This document shows, piece after piece, positions 1 to 17,892 of a stretch of DNA of 64,000 nt. Location of the stretch: contig JAEHOE010000103.1 of the NCBI GenBank assembly GCA_016858145.1, positions 372,001 through 436,000 on the forward strand, in the 5' to 3' direction. Position 1 is the first letter of the stretch. Each line of letters opens with the position of its first letter. Position numbers and translations under genes: made by a program. A model generated the notes under the pieces. It did not search any database, was not told the origin of the DNA, and worked only from the letters and a program-made list of their open reading frames with translations. This DNA is from Edaphochlamys debaryana. Lineage: Eukaryota; Chlorophyta; Chlorophyceae; Chlamydomonadales.

Positions 1-27
1 CCGTCCCTTTGTCTTCTCTGTGCGCAG

Positions 28-392
28 GCGCGGGCTGGGGCGGCTGCATGGTGTCGCTGGTCAAGGACGAGCAGGTGGACGCGTTCCTGGACGAGATGCG
101 GGACAAATACTACAAGGTACGGCAGAAACTGTTCACCTGCCCTCGGATGAGTCATCCGCCTGCCCCTACCACCCGTACCGCACCCTCACCTCTACCTCAC
201 CGCTCACTCCCTGCCCAACAGCCCTTCACGGCCGTTCCCACTTCCCCCCCATCCCCTCCTTCCCCTCCCCCAACCCCCCCCCCCTCCCCCCAGGCCCGCA
301 TCGACTCCGGCTCCCTGCCCGAGGCCGAGCTGGGGGAGGTGCTGTTCGCCACCAAGCCCTCCAACGGAGCGGCCTTCATCACGCTCGCCTAG
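28..392 (+). CDS. Galactokinase-like GHMP kinase, C-terminal two exons (5' partial)
   Basis: Two exons are visible, 28-116 and 294-392 (stop TAG), separated by a GT-AG intron. The first is preceded by a CAG acceptor at 25-27, and the 5' part of the gene lies outside the window. The peptide contains GAGWGGC, which matches the third GHMP-kinase motif, followed by MVSLVKDEQVDAFLDEM, and ends LFATKPSNGAAFITLA. This ending is typical of plant GAL1 and human GALK2-type galactokinases (family knowledge). These enzymes phosphorylate galactose or GalNAc at C1 with ATP in the cytosol, feeding the Leloir or salvage pathway. The sugar specificity cannot be decided from this fragment. A related arabinokinase is possible but less likely, because those have a different tail. 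Confidence 0.85.
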
Positions 393-1712
393 GGGCCTGG
401 GGTCCTAGTGGTCTGGTACTTTGGGTATTGGGCAGTAGCTGATGAGGGGGGTGGCATGGTTGCATGGGGAAGGTGCATGCCAGGTGCGAGGGGAAGCCAA
501 GCTCACCTAGGGAGGGGGAGCCCACGCGGGGGTGGGTGCCATGCCCTGGCGGGGGGGGGAGGAGGCGGAGCTTGGGCAAGGAGTTGCAAGGGCTTGGGCG
601 GCTGCGTGGGCGGGTACTGCCTCGCCAGGCCAGTGCAGGGCTCTTGAATCTCATTCGGACGGTTTGTTGGTTGAGGCCGGCTGCCGCGATGTCTGGGAGA
701 TTGTTGTTGTTGACCGGTGGCTGGGGCTGGCCTATTGGGCGGGCTAATGTCCGGCATAGCGAGTTTGCAGAGCTTGAGGAAGTGTTGAGGCGGGCTGCTG
801 GACTCTCGGGAACGTCGTCGTTCGTGGGCCATGAATCATGACCGGCGGCTGGGGGCGGGTGTTGAGGTTACGACAACATGGCGGGAGCCCCTTTGCAGCG
901 CTGGCGGCGGGTGGATGGCAGCCACGAGGCTGGATGGAAATGGAGTAGCCGCTGCTGCACTCTTGCAGTGTTTGCATTGTTTGTGGTTGTAATCGATGGA
1001 GCTAGCCAAGTCTTGCAGGTGGCCGTGGTGCGGGGTCCGAGGATGGACAACGAGCGGGTGCCATGTGGTGCGCACGGCAAGCAAGGAGGCCGGGCTCGCA
1101 CGGGGATCGCAGTTGGGTACTGAAAGGTCAACGACAAGAAATCACGGTGGAGTCGCAACAATATACTACATGCAACATGTGTAACGGTTGGACAGGCGGA
1201 CCAGGACAAGAAGCTTTAGGGACGACGTTGTTGGGCGACGTGCAGATGGCGGGGTGACCAGGTGATCCCAGGCAGGTCACAGCACCCACCTGCCCGCCCG
1301 ACATGCAGCCTCAGCGCTCCACAACGACCTTACTAACACATCAGCCACATAGCACGGTTGGCAAGACGGACTACGGTAGATGTGAGTGAACTAGGCAAAC
1401 TGAAATCAACCACCAACGACCGGCGAACATAACTTTAATCTAACCAACCGCCTGATCACACATAGGCCTTCCGAGCGAGGGGTCCCTGTATGGCTGTAAT
1501 GACCAAACACCTCAGAAAGAACAAGAGGTCCGAGGAAAGAATGACTTGGGCGGGGGGCACCGTGGCTGCCATGGCTGCGCACTCAGTCCGATCCGGCACG
1601 GCGGTGTGGGCGCCACCATAATAGTAGGAGGCTCAGCAGCAGAGCAGCAGCAGCAGGAGCAGACACTCGAGCATCCCATGGCTTGCTATTATTCCCATAC
1701 GAGCATTCTGCG
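393..1712. other. Intergenic region between galactokinase and KatG copy A 3' ends
   Basis: The genes on either side converge here. I see no conserved coding segment and no RNA gene. The open frames are short, GC-driven and without recognisable motifs. The region should hold both 3' UTRs. Confidence 0.5.
1180..1184 (+). terminator. Candidate TGTAA poly(A) signal for the galactokinase gene
   Basis: TGTAA, the chlamydomonad-type polyadenylation signal, occurs about 790 nt after the galactokinase stop. A second copy lies at 1495-1499. Either would give a long 3' UTR. The assignment rests only on the motif. Confidence 0.35.
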
Positions 1713-8515
<6,803 letters not shown>

Positions 8516-9574
8516 GGTGTCGACCGACGACGTGTGCGCGATAGCTTCCCGCCGGAGCCGTCCACGCCGTGAGATACGAAAGCAGAAAAAGTACGAGGAG
8601 TGCAGAGGAGTGTCGGCGCACGGCTTTTGAAGCTCTGCGCGGTCCTTGTCGTACGACAATCGAGCTTTCCGGCTGCACGCCTCCAGACCTGTGATGTGTT
8701 ACTGCGTAGCGAGGCGTCACTGCCTTACAAGGCGTCATGGGGTTGGACCGACATAAAGGGCACCAACTGCCGCCGTGCTGCGCAAAACTGAAGCCGGAAC
8801 ACTCCGAAAGAGCGTAAGAACGATACAACAGCGTAAGTTGACGATACTGGCAATCGAGGTTGGGGAGTGCCTGTATCAAAGTCGCCGCCTGCCTGTCGCC
8901 GCGCGCACGCCCGGCGTGCGCGTGGCCTAGCGCGTGGCCGCACTGCGGGCCGCGACTGTGAGCTTGATATGACGGTTTGCTGAATTGTGACCAGCCTTCA
9001 GGATGCGGCTGTACCGCTCTCGGCGAGGGGCCTCGGGGGGCGGACATCGGGTGCCGGCTGCAGCCTAAGACCGCCGATGTGCATCAAACCCTTTGTACGC
9101 TCCATCACTGCAGATGCGCTCTGTACACCTCAGGTGATGCCTGGGAACGTAAGAAGCCAATCGTCCTCCGGTCCGACCTGAGCGGCCACCGACGTGCGAT
9201 ACACGCCTTTCGTCTCCCCGCCGCCCCTAGGCCCAACAATCTAGCGCTACGCGTCGTTGATGACCCCTACGTACCCCTAGGCGCCCCTCTTCCTCTCTCC
9301 CCTATCCCCGATCGAGCCGTCCCCCAGGCCGCCCGTTTGCAAACGTGTATCTCCAGCATTGCGCTGGGGGGGCGGCGGGGGCCTCCGTAGCCCACACCGC
9401 TCTTCAGCACGACGGCCATAACATCCCTGTTCGCATGATGTATAAATGCCCGCTATCAACTAGTATGGTTGCCGCTATGTATGAACAGAGAATGGATTAC
9501 CAATCTGCCCCCGAGCGAGTGGGCGGCGGCGGCTCGCCAACGCCGGAGCGCCCCGCTCCCCACGGCCCTGCCCC
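8516..9574 (-). promoter_or_regulatory. Region upstream of KatG copy A (also pherophorin 3' flank)
   Basis: About 1.06 kb lies between the pherophorin stop and the KatG-A start, both on the minus strand, so it must hold the pherophorin 3' UTR and the KatG-A promoter. It is not recognisably similar to the sequence upstream of copy B, so the duplication appears to stop near the start codon. I could not pick out a convincing TATA box. Confidence 0.4.
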
Positions 9575-12500
9575 TCACGGCTTCCCGACCCGCTCGCAGC
9601 CATGCTCGAAATAGAACGACGACGCACACGTGTCATCGTCGCGCTGGGGAAACCACACGAGCTGAAAGACGGCGCCAACCATGCTCAGGGGGCAGGCTTG
9701 GCCAGAATCATTGCCGTCCTCATAGTCGACGACCTTGTCGCCATCAGGATCATCGCCTGGGAAGTAGCCCCAGGCATCGGGATAGTCTGGGTCGTACTGC
9801 GGCCGGGGTTGGCGTGCAGCAGGGGCGAGGGCACGGGGGCAGAGAAACGCCGGGCAGGCGTCAGCCACAGCAGACGGGATGCGGTTGGTGTGCTAACCCT
9901 AAGAACCAGTAAGGAGAAAAGGGGACCCAGTTGGGGTTGGTGTGCAGCAAGGGCCGGAGCGGAGGGTGAGGGAGCAGTTTCTAGGCCTACCCAGCAGCTG
10001 GCTTGTCCACCCTGCCGCACCTGGCCAATGTACTCCGTCTCGTCGGACCAAGCGCCTCTGCATGTACGACAGGGCGGAAACCTTTCAACCCCACGCACCC
10101 CTTGACTCCGCCCCCACCAACACAGATGCAATCGCACGGGAGGCACGGGACAGGAGCAGAGGCAAGTGGTAATTGAGGGGGCACCCGTAGTTCCCGTAGT
10201 TCCCGTACTTCCCGTAGTTCTCATGGTACCCGTGGTACCCGTGGCTTACCGTAGCATGGTTCGCATCCATCTTGTAGGAGATGGGGGCGGGGGCAGGGGG
10301 TAGGGGGGGAGGTTAAAACGTGGGGGGTGGATAGCAGGATGAGACGTGGTGTCTGGTGTGCTATCCGAGCGACGGACAGCAGCCATGACACTTTGACCTT
10401 GATTGGTCTTCTAGCGCACAACCCGCCCTCCAGTCACACGCCTTGTGCTACGGGCAACCGCTGGACGCCCCACCCGACCCCAGCCGAGACAGCTTCTGCG
10501 CCCCTGTGTCCCGCGCATCATGCCATAATTATTAGTGAGTTGCGAATCTGTTTGCTCACAGGTTTGGGACATTCGCGCCGAGCCTCGTGATGAGCCCTTC
10601 CTCAAAGCCCTTGGCGTTGTTGGCGAAGGTGTTGCACATAATTACGTAAGGCGAGTCGTCCTCACCTCCGGTGCCGTCCGAGCAGCCGAAGAGTTCCCAG
10701 GCCGGCCCAATGGGAAGTTCAAAGTCGAGCTGCCCTGCCTGAGCCAAGGAAGCAATAATTTGCGGGAAACCAACGTTCCAGGCCGCCGTTATGGCGGCGC
10801 AAACGCTGAGGTCGAAGTTGAAAGCCACAGTGGCGAGGTTGGTGCCGGGCGGGAGTTGGGACATTGTGAAGGCAACGCAGGCGGTGCACGGTAGAGGCGG
10901 CGGCGGCGGGGACGGCGGCGGGGGCGAGGGCGGCGAGGGGGGCGGCAGCGAGGGCGCGTTGCACGTCTTGACGTGGCTTGCGGCCGCCTGAGTGTGGGGG
11001 GGGGGTGGCGGGCAGGGAGCCAAGGGGTTCAGTGTCAGTTCAAGGGAACGCTGGATGGATGGGGGCGAGCGAGAGGACGTGTGAGGGTCCGTGCTAGGAG
11101 GGCCCAGGCGGCGGCCGAGCTGGCGGCCCCGCCTAGTGCTGGGCACCCGACGCTATACGGCAGATAGGCATCACCCGCGCAATGCACTAGATCTCACTAT
11201 GTCCATAACGCGCCGGTGCTAATCACCACGCGCGCGGCCAAAGCCCCCTTGGCTGCTGTACCGGTGACCCCCGCCCGCCTCACCACGCCCCCCGTGACCT
11301 CGGCGAACACGACCACATCGTTGGTCTCCGCCGTGCAGGACATGTCCCTGAACATCATGTCCGTCCACGCAGAGATGCGGGAGGTGGTCAGGTTCTTGAG
11401 GGCGGCTCCTGTGTGGTTGGTGGGGCGAGGGAGGACGCGGGTAAGCAGGCTCAAGTACCGTATGCAAGGTAATGCACGCGCAAGTGCGGAGCCAGCAGCC
11501 GTGTGTGCGCACAGCCCCATGCACCTCCCCCCCTGCAGCCTTGGCGCGCAGCCTCCTGACCTGCCACCTCTTGGGCCTTCATACCGCCCTCCAGTCCTCC
11601 CAGCTAGCCTCCCGCCCCAAGTCCACGGCGCCGCTGGCACACAAGTCCTCGGGCCCTCTACCCCCCCCTGCTTCCGGAGCCTTTCCCGCCTCCCTGCTTC
11701 CGGAGCCTTTCCCGCCTCCCTGCTTCCGGAGCCTTTCCCGCCTCCCTGCTTCCGGAGCCTTTCCCGCCTCCCTGCTTCCGGAGCCTTTCCCGCCTCCCTG
11801 CTTCCGGAGCCTTTCCCGCCTCCCTGCTTCCGGAGCCTTTCCCGCCTCCCTGCTTCCGGAGCCTTTCCCGCCTCCCTGCTGACCCCACCGTCATTTCCGG
11901 GCTGGAGCCTCCCGCACACGACCAGCTCAGTGGGGGTGCACTTGACGGACGAGAAGGGGGTCTCCATTGCCTCAGGGAAGGCATTCAGCTCCCTGGGAAT
12001 GAGGACCTGCCAGGGGGGGACATGGCGTGCCGACTGACGTAAGATAGAGTTCAATACCCCGGGGCCCAAACGGGGATACCGCATGAAGTTGGTTTGCAAT
12101 TAGAACTCTACCCCAAGCAGCCCCGCACCTGCAGAGCGATGCACACGACCTCAGTGAGCGTGAAGCTCCCCCGGGTGCTGTTGATGGTGCCCACAAAGCA
12201 CACCTCAGCGCCCGATGGAGCCGGCGGCGAGGGGCTGAGCGGCGGCGGGGGCGGGGGCTGGGCCGGCGGGCTGAGCGGCGGCACGCTTGGGGCCGACACG
12301 GAAAGCGGTGCGCCGGGACGGGCGGGGCTGGGCGGGGGCACGTTGGATACATCCGGGCTGGCCGTGAGGGAGGGCGGCGGCGGCGGTGGGCTCGGCGGCA
12401 GCGGGGATGGCGGCGGCGAGGGCGGTGGCAGCGAAGGCACGTTGCACATCTTCATATGGCTTGCGGCCAACTGCGTGAGCGGAGGGAGCAGGAGGCACGG

Positions 12501-14972
12501 GGATATGTGGGTCAGCTTGGGGATTCAATTAGAAGCAGCTGAAAAGTACGACGTCTGGGGACTGACAAGGGGGGGCCCTGGGGCCGGCGGCCAGCAGTCA
12601 CGCAACCACGCGTCCGTACAGTGGATGACGGATAGAGCGTGGAAACTAGTACGGTAAGATGCAGCGCTTTGGGTTGGGGGTTGCACAGGGTCATGGGGCC
12701 CCCACCCGGCAGTAGTGTGACCCCCGCCCGCCTCACCACGCCCCCCGTGACCTCTGCAAACACGACCACATCGTTGGTCTCCGCCGTGCAGGACATGTCC
12801 CTGAACATCATGTCCGTCCACGCAGAGATGCGGGAGGTGGTCAGGTCCTTGAGGGCGGCTCCTGGGGGGTTGATGGCGGGAGGGAGGACGCAAAAGAGCA
12901 GACTTTAAGGCGGTACCGTACCCACAGTGCAGCAGTGGTGAAGACTCCCGTTCGCGCCCGTTCGCGCATGTTCACGTCCCCAGGCTACCCAGGCCCCGAC
13001 ACATATTTACCATACTAACCAAACCCCGTAGTGGCTTTGCCCTTCCTGGACCAACCCACCATCCTGCTGCCGGTGGATCCTCACGCCTCTCGGCCTTACC
13101 ACCCAGGAAGCCTCCTGCCCATTTGCCGCAGACCCACCCTCAAGGTCTTGTGCCCTCCGCACCACCATCCCACCGCCCTCCGGCTCCTTACACTGGAGAA
13201 TTGATCGAGCCTCCCGCGCCCCGCCCTACCGTCATTTCCCGGCTTGAGCTTTCCGCACACGACCAGTTCAGTGGGGGTGCACTTGACGGGCGAGAAGGGG
13301 GTCTCCATTGCCTCAGGGAAGGCATTGAGCTCCCTCGGGATAAGGACCTGGCACGGGGGGCAGGGGGAGGAACTGGTGTCAGGCAGAATCGTCCCTCAGT
13401 TGCAGAAAGGATATACCTAGTGCCATTGCTTGCGGCCGGCGGCAATCCCAATCCCAAGCTCTGCCCCTCTCATCCCCGCACCTGCAACCCGAGGCACGCG
13501 GCCTCAGTGAGCGTGAAGCTCCCACGGGTGCTGTTGATGGTGCCCACAAAGCACGCCTCGCCATCCCAAGGGGCCAGCGGAGGGGGGCTGAGCGCCGGTG
13601 GAGAGGGGCTGAGCACTGGCATGGGCTGGGCCGGCGGGCTAAGCGGCGGCACGCTTGGGGCCGACACGGAAAGCGGTGCGCCGGGACGGGCGGGGCTGGG
13701 CGGGGGAATGTATGGTGCGTCCGGGCTGGCCGTGAGCAGGGGTGGCGGCGAAAGGCTCGGCAGTACGATTGGGGCGATCGGGACCTTGCTGTTGGCACAG
13801 CATTTGCCGCTGCCTTCGAGCACCACCGAGCATGAGGACCCCTCCGCCTCCCCCGGGGGCACAGCGCACAGCTGGTCGGGGCGGGTGCAGGCGCCCCGGA
13901 GCAGGCGGAGGCACACCTGTAAGGAGCGGTGACAGGCGGAGGGAAGCCAAGGGTTTGGGTTTTGGGGTAGGACCTGGCAGGAGGCAGGGCTGCGCGGGCG
14001 GTCGTGAGGTGTGGGCCCAGGGGCCGACCAAGGGTTGGACTGAGCCCTCGCACCCCAGTCCGCAGAACAAGCAGACATGCGCAAGGGTGAGCGGGACTCC
14101 GACGGTCGTGAGTTCGGTCCCAGGGCGGGCCCAGCCCGCCCGGGTTGGGCCCGCGGCCCCACGCACGCACCTGTGCACCGTCGGCCTGCGCCTTCGTGAG
14201 GTTGAGGCCCGTGACGCTGAGGCGGCGGGACTGAGGGCGACAGTGGCAGCGGACACTGGTAAGGAGAAGAACGCTGCGGTTGCACTGCCTAGCCCCGTCT
14301 TCCAGGGCACACAGGCCTCAACAAACCGAGCTTCACCCACCACAGGTTTCGCAATGCCGACTAGCTTTCCCATGGGTTTGGGAGTGCGGCCGATGGATGT
14401 CACTAGCTCGATGGCTTCGGCCCCAGGCAGCACCAAAGTGGCCGCAACTTGGGGCTTGCCCTTGCGGCAATCGGTACCTGCGCACCAGACAGCGCGGGGC
14501 GTGTGCGTGGGTTGGTATAAAAACTACGAGGAGGCTTGTGATCCTCGAGGGCCGCCCCCTGGCTGCCCCACGCCACACGAAAACGGGACTCCACCGCCTA
14601 ACCCGGGACCGGGCGGGACCGCGTGGCGGTTTGGAGGGTTCTGGACTTTTAACCTCTAGCCGTGCCGCAGGCACTACGCCAGGCTTCCGCATTTCAATAA
14701 AGGCGAACCCGTATCCTGCCAGGAGCTCGCAAGGCACCCTCGCGGGCAAACAGCTGGCTCCGTCCGACCGGGCCCAACCACCAGACTTACGCAGGAAGAG
14801 GCTAATTCCCTTGACGACATCGTCGCAGCACGCTGTGTCGCACCCTCCGCTTGCGAGAGCCCTGATATCAAAGCAAATCGAGTTCATTGTCGGCCGGCTC
14901 GTGTTGAGGGCGCGCCAGGGGGATTGTTGCCCACATCCAGATGCACCTACAACTATCGCTGTAACGAGTAAC
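9575..14972 (-). CDS. Pherophorin-like hydroxyproline-rich matrix glycoprotein
   Basis: Supported exons 5' to 3' (complement): about 14972-14791, 14477-14341, 14230-14171, 13916-13482, 13347-13230, 12861-12737, 12470-12129, 12006-11889, 11408-11284, 10987-10560, 9796-9575 (stop TGA). An extra exon from 14715 and a small one near 10245-10265 are likely but not fixed. The N-terminal half has the pherophorin pattern: QQSPWRALN, NSICFDIRAL, CDTACCDDVVKGISLFL, LSVTGLNLTKAQADGAQVC. Proline-rich linkers (PPPSPPPSPLPPSPPPP) follow. Then come two copies of a module with VGTINSTRGSFTLTE and CTPTELVVCG, which fits the second pherophorin domain, and a third linker with a diverged Cys-containing domain. 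Such proteins are secreted and build the volvocine cell wall or matrix. The initiator Met was not found; LLVTAIVVGASG may be the end of a signal peptide. Confidence 0.8.
10182..10250. repeat. Short 9-bp tandem repeat near the pherophorin 3' end
   Basis: The plus strand repeats CCCGTAGTT-like 9-mers several times, followed by GGTACCCGT-like units. Read on the minus strand in one frame it encodes Tyr-Gly-rich sequence (NYGKYGNYGNYG). A possible donor (GTAAGCC) just before it would place it in an intron, so coding status is open. Confidence 0.55.
11284..13916 (-). repeat. Tandem duplication of a three-exon pherophorin module
   Basis: Unit 1 is exons 13916-13482, 13347-13230 and 12861-12737. Unit 2 is 12470-12129, 12006-11889 and 11408-11284. 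The second and third exons are exactly 118 and 125 nt in both units. The segments near 11278-11412 and 12729-12863 differ at only about three positions. The first exons differ mainly in the length of the proline-rich linker. The units are offset by about 1.35-1.45 kb. Confidence 0.85.
11671..11880. repeat. Minisatellite, 26-bp unit, about 8 copies, in a pherophorin intron
   Basis: Eight nearly perfect copies of a 26-bp unit beginning CTTCCGGAGCCTTTCCCGCC lie in the intron between exons 12006-11889 and 11408-11284. Because 26 is not a multiple of 3 and the unit has no stop, the array is open in several frames on both strands and creates false long ORFs. Confidence 0.95.
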
Positions 14973-17892
14973 CTGCGGGCCGGTGAGGAGGACACTCTAA
15001 CCGATGGGCCATCACTGCGTCTCCTGCGCGAGACCAGCCGCTGAAAACAGCACTCACGACGCAATGGACAGAGCCTTGAGGCGCCCCATAACTCGCGGCC
15101 TGCTGTTTCGGCACCGTCGTCGAGCGAGCGCCCGCCAGCAAACTCGGGTTGCGAATGAGACCGCGATGGCTTGTGTTGAGACGTCAAAGGCTTCTCTTAT
15201 TTGTCCCGGCTAGATAGGCGGTAACAAGGGTTGCTTGGTAACTTCTGTGCATGCAAACTGCTTCGAGGTCCTGAGTGCGCCTTACGCTTTGGCAACCTGC
15301 GTTTGCGCTACGCTGCACTCACTGCATTGCAAGCCGCGCCGTAGCAAGTGACATCATCGGGGCTATGTCGTACGAGCGACTTGCATCCTCTTGGGATGTC
15401 AGGCTGGAGGGAAGCCCCCATGGTTCCCCAGGACCCCAGGAGCCCTCACAGTGGCATCTTCCGCCCACCTCGTACGACACCAGGGAGCTCAGCCCTTCAG
15501 GCGGCGACCCGCAGCCGGCTTTCCCCCAGCTCGCATTTTGCACACACCGCACTTTACGCTCGGTTAGGGCTGCAGCTGACTCGTCTTCTTCGTCTCCACC
15601 ACCTGCAGGTGAGCGCTCGCGCATGATGACCACCTGCAGGTGAGCGCTCGCGCATGATGACCATAGTGGACTGGCAGGTCTGGCACGCTTCACGGCTGGG
15701 GGCTTCTTCAAGCGGCTCAGGAAAGTGCTATTCGCGCCTGTATCCCATAAGGCCTGTATCAGCCTGCTAGGGGTAACCGGCGCAGCTCTACGTCGTCAAC
15801 AGCAACAGCATGCCGGTTACTCTAGCATAGCCGCTATCAGCCGCATCACCGACTACATCTTCTGCGCGTACCGCTCCGTGTAGTGCTAGATAGCCTTGTT
15901 GCTTGTGTGCTGCGCGGGGGCTATGCCCGCCTTCCCCAGGACCCCAGGAGCCCTCCACCCCTCGCCACCAGCCCTCACCTCGGCCTTCGGATCGCTCGCC
16001 TCCAGCTTCCGCCGCAGCTTTGCCCTCAGCCGCGCCTCCGCGAGCACGCAGCCCACGTGCGCCAGTCATACCTGCAGAGCTAGCGGCGCAAAGCAGCCCC
16101 GCCCACAGCGGACCCTCTCTGTCACCACTCCGCCGGTCAGCGCTGCATGCCCCGCCGCGCACGCCACTGCTTCCGCAGCTCCTCTGTGCCTCCAGGCCCG
16201 AGCCTGGGGGCAATAGCCAACACTGCACCCGTCCACGCAAGCCAGCGGGCGTCACCAAGGCTGCAACAATCCCAGGAAGCGTAGCGACCCGGCCCACAGG
16301 CAACGTCGGCGGGCAGGACAAAACGGCCGTTAGACGTGAGCTTCCAGGTGGCTGCTGCCGGCGCTGCGGCTCGCACGCGTACGCCAGCGGGCTACTCACC
16401 GGCACCCCTTCCAGGCCGGGGGACGCGAGGGTAGCGTCTTGAAGCCCGCAAACGTGCGGTGCCAGCGCGCGGGCGGGGCAATGGGGTTGCTCCACCTGGT
16501 ACCAGCCTGGGTCATGCTCCCGGGCTCCCGCCCTCGGCTGCAGCGGGCGGTGCCTCCAGCGCCAGCCCTGCCGCCGCGGTCGCCGGCCGCGGCACGCGGC
16601 ACGCGGCGCGCAGCAGAGGGAGGGAGGGAAGGGGCCTCCTTACTTGGCCCAGACCGCCTATGCAACCCCACGCCGGAGCCCGCCCCCACTGCCCTGCGGC
16701 GAGGCGGCCTGCTGGAGCACCTCGACGACCTGAGCCGGGCCCCGCAGCAGGGCGCCGCTTCTCGCACGCCTCCTCGAGCAGCGCCGCCTTTCGCTGTGCC
16801 GGTGGGCTCGGCGCAGGGCCGGCCCAGGCTCCTGTACTCCTCCGCCGCCCCGCCCTCCGCCTGCTCCCGGCTCCTGGGTCGGGCCCTCCTCCAGTGCTTC
16901 GAGCCGCGCCAACATCACAAGTCCACGCTCGTACAGCATCACGTGCAGACCTCAGGCGTTGCAGCAATGTGGGGCTGTTGCCGTCGACCGGCGGCCGCCG
17001 GGGCCGACCGCCAGTATCTCTGCAGCAGCAGCAGGCGGCGGTGCGTCTGCAAAGGGCAGACGCTGCAGCAAGAGCCAAGAGGCCGTGCACTGCAATGGCA
17101 GGAACGAAATCCTCGCTCAGCTACGGCGGAGGCTGGCATGGGCTCGCCGGGGCTGGCGGCGGCCCGGTCGGATGCCGTACACAGGTGATCAGCATGAGCA
17201 TCTCGTACACCGGCAAGATCACTGCCATTTGAGGAGGGCGCCGCCGCTAAGGCGGGGGCTGGCGCGTGCGTCGGCTGCCGCGGCCGCAGACCGCTGGCAA
17301 CCATGCCAGCCTCGCTTCCCGGCCATCCTCCATCAGGTGAACAAGGTAGCATCACCTCTAGGTCAAGGCTCCACGCGTCAACCCTGTGGTCAGGAGGCAC
17401 AAGATGGAAGCGGTGGAGTTGCGAACGACTGCGCGGGAAAGCGGGTGCATTTGGTCGTTGATGGTCAGACCGGTGAGCGAGGCGCGGTCGCGCGCGAGAA
17501 CCTTTCCACAAGGCCGCGGAAAGGACGTTGGGGACGTTCGAACAAGCGGGGCAGAAAGATGAGAAAGACGCGATGTGGACAAGTGTGGTGGCAACAAGCG
17601 GGGTCCGAGCGGCAAGGGGGCACGACGAGGTCAGGGCGGTCGGGGCTGCAGGGGGTAGCGTGTCAAACCCTGGTTGGCTCGCGACTGTCCGGTCCACGCG
17701 AGGCAAAGCTCGCTGCTGTATTATATTCGCTGTGCAGATTGAAGGGCACACGCTGATATCCTCACTGCAGCCTCGCACGCGGGAAACTTCCATCGCCTCG
17801 GACACAACCTTGGCCTTTGGCTGGCCCGTGCGGCCTAGGACGTATCTTGCGAATTGTGGGCACTGACAGTGCTATAAGCAGGCGGCCTGCAA
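14973..17892. other. Unresolved 2.9-kb region between pherophorin and UFD2
   Basis: The region must contain the 5' ends and promoters of the divergent pherophorin (-) and UFD2 (+) genes, and possibly a small minus-strand gene. Suggestive minus-strand segments are a start-like MAVILPVYEMLMLITC at about 17229-17180, an amphipathic stretch (MLYERGLVMLARLEALEE) near 16890-16942, and LAWTGAVLAIAPRLGPGG near 16170-16240. I could not join them into one frame with good splice sites and recognise no family. Several long open frames (for example 16939-17805 on the minus strand) look like GC-driven chance. Confidence 0.3.
15600..15661. repeat. Perfect 31-bp direct tandem duplication
   Basis: A 31-bp unit (starting ACCTGCAGGTGAGCGCTCGC) occurs twice head to tail with no mismatch. 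It includes an 8-bp palindrome, CCTGCAGG. The flanks share a second short repeat (CCCCAGGACCCCAGGAGCCC near 15427 and 15935). Confidence 0.9.

Noticed and set aside
11197..12099. 300-codon minus-strand and 273-codon plus-strand open frames
   Set aside because: They are created by the 26-bp minisatellite and adjacent GC-rich introns; the real exons here are 118 and 125 nt pherophorin exons.
16939..17805. 288-codon minus-strand frame ending 87 bp upstream of UFD2
   Set aside because: It has no recognisable motif, an unnatural Arg/Ser/Pro-rich composition and no family likeness; long chance frames are common in sequence this GC-rich.
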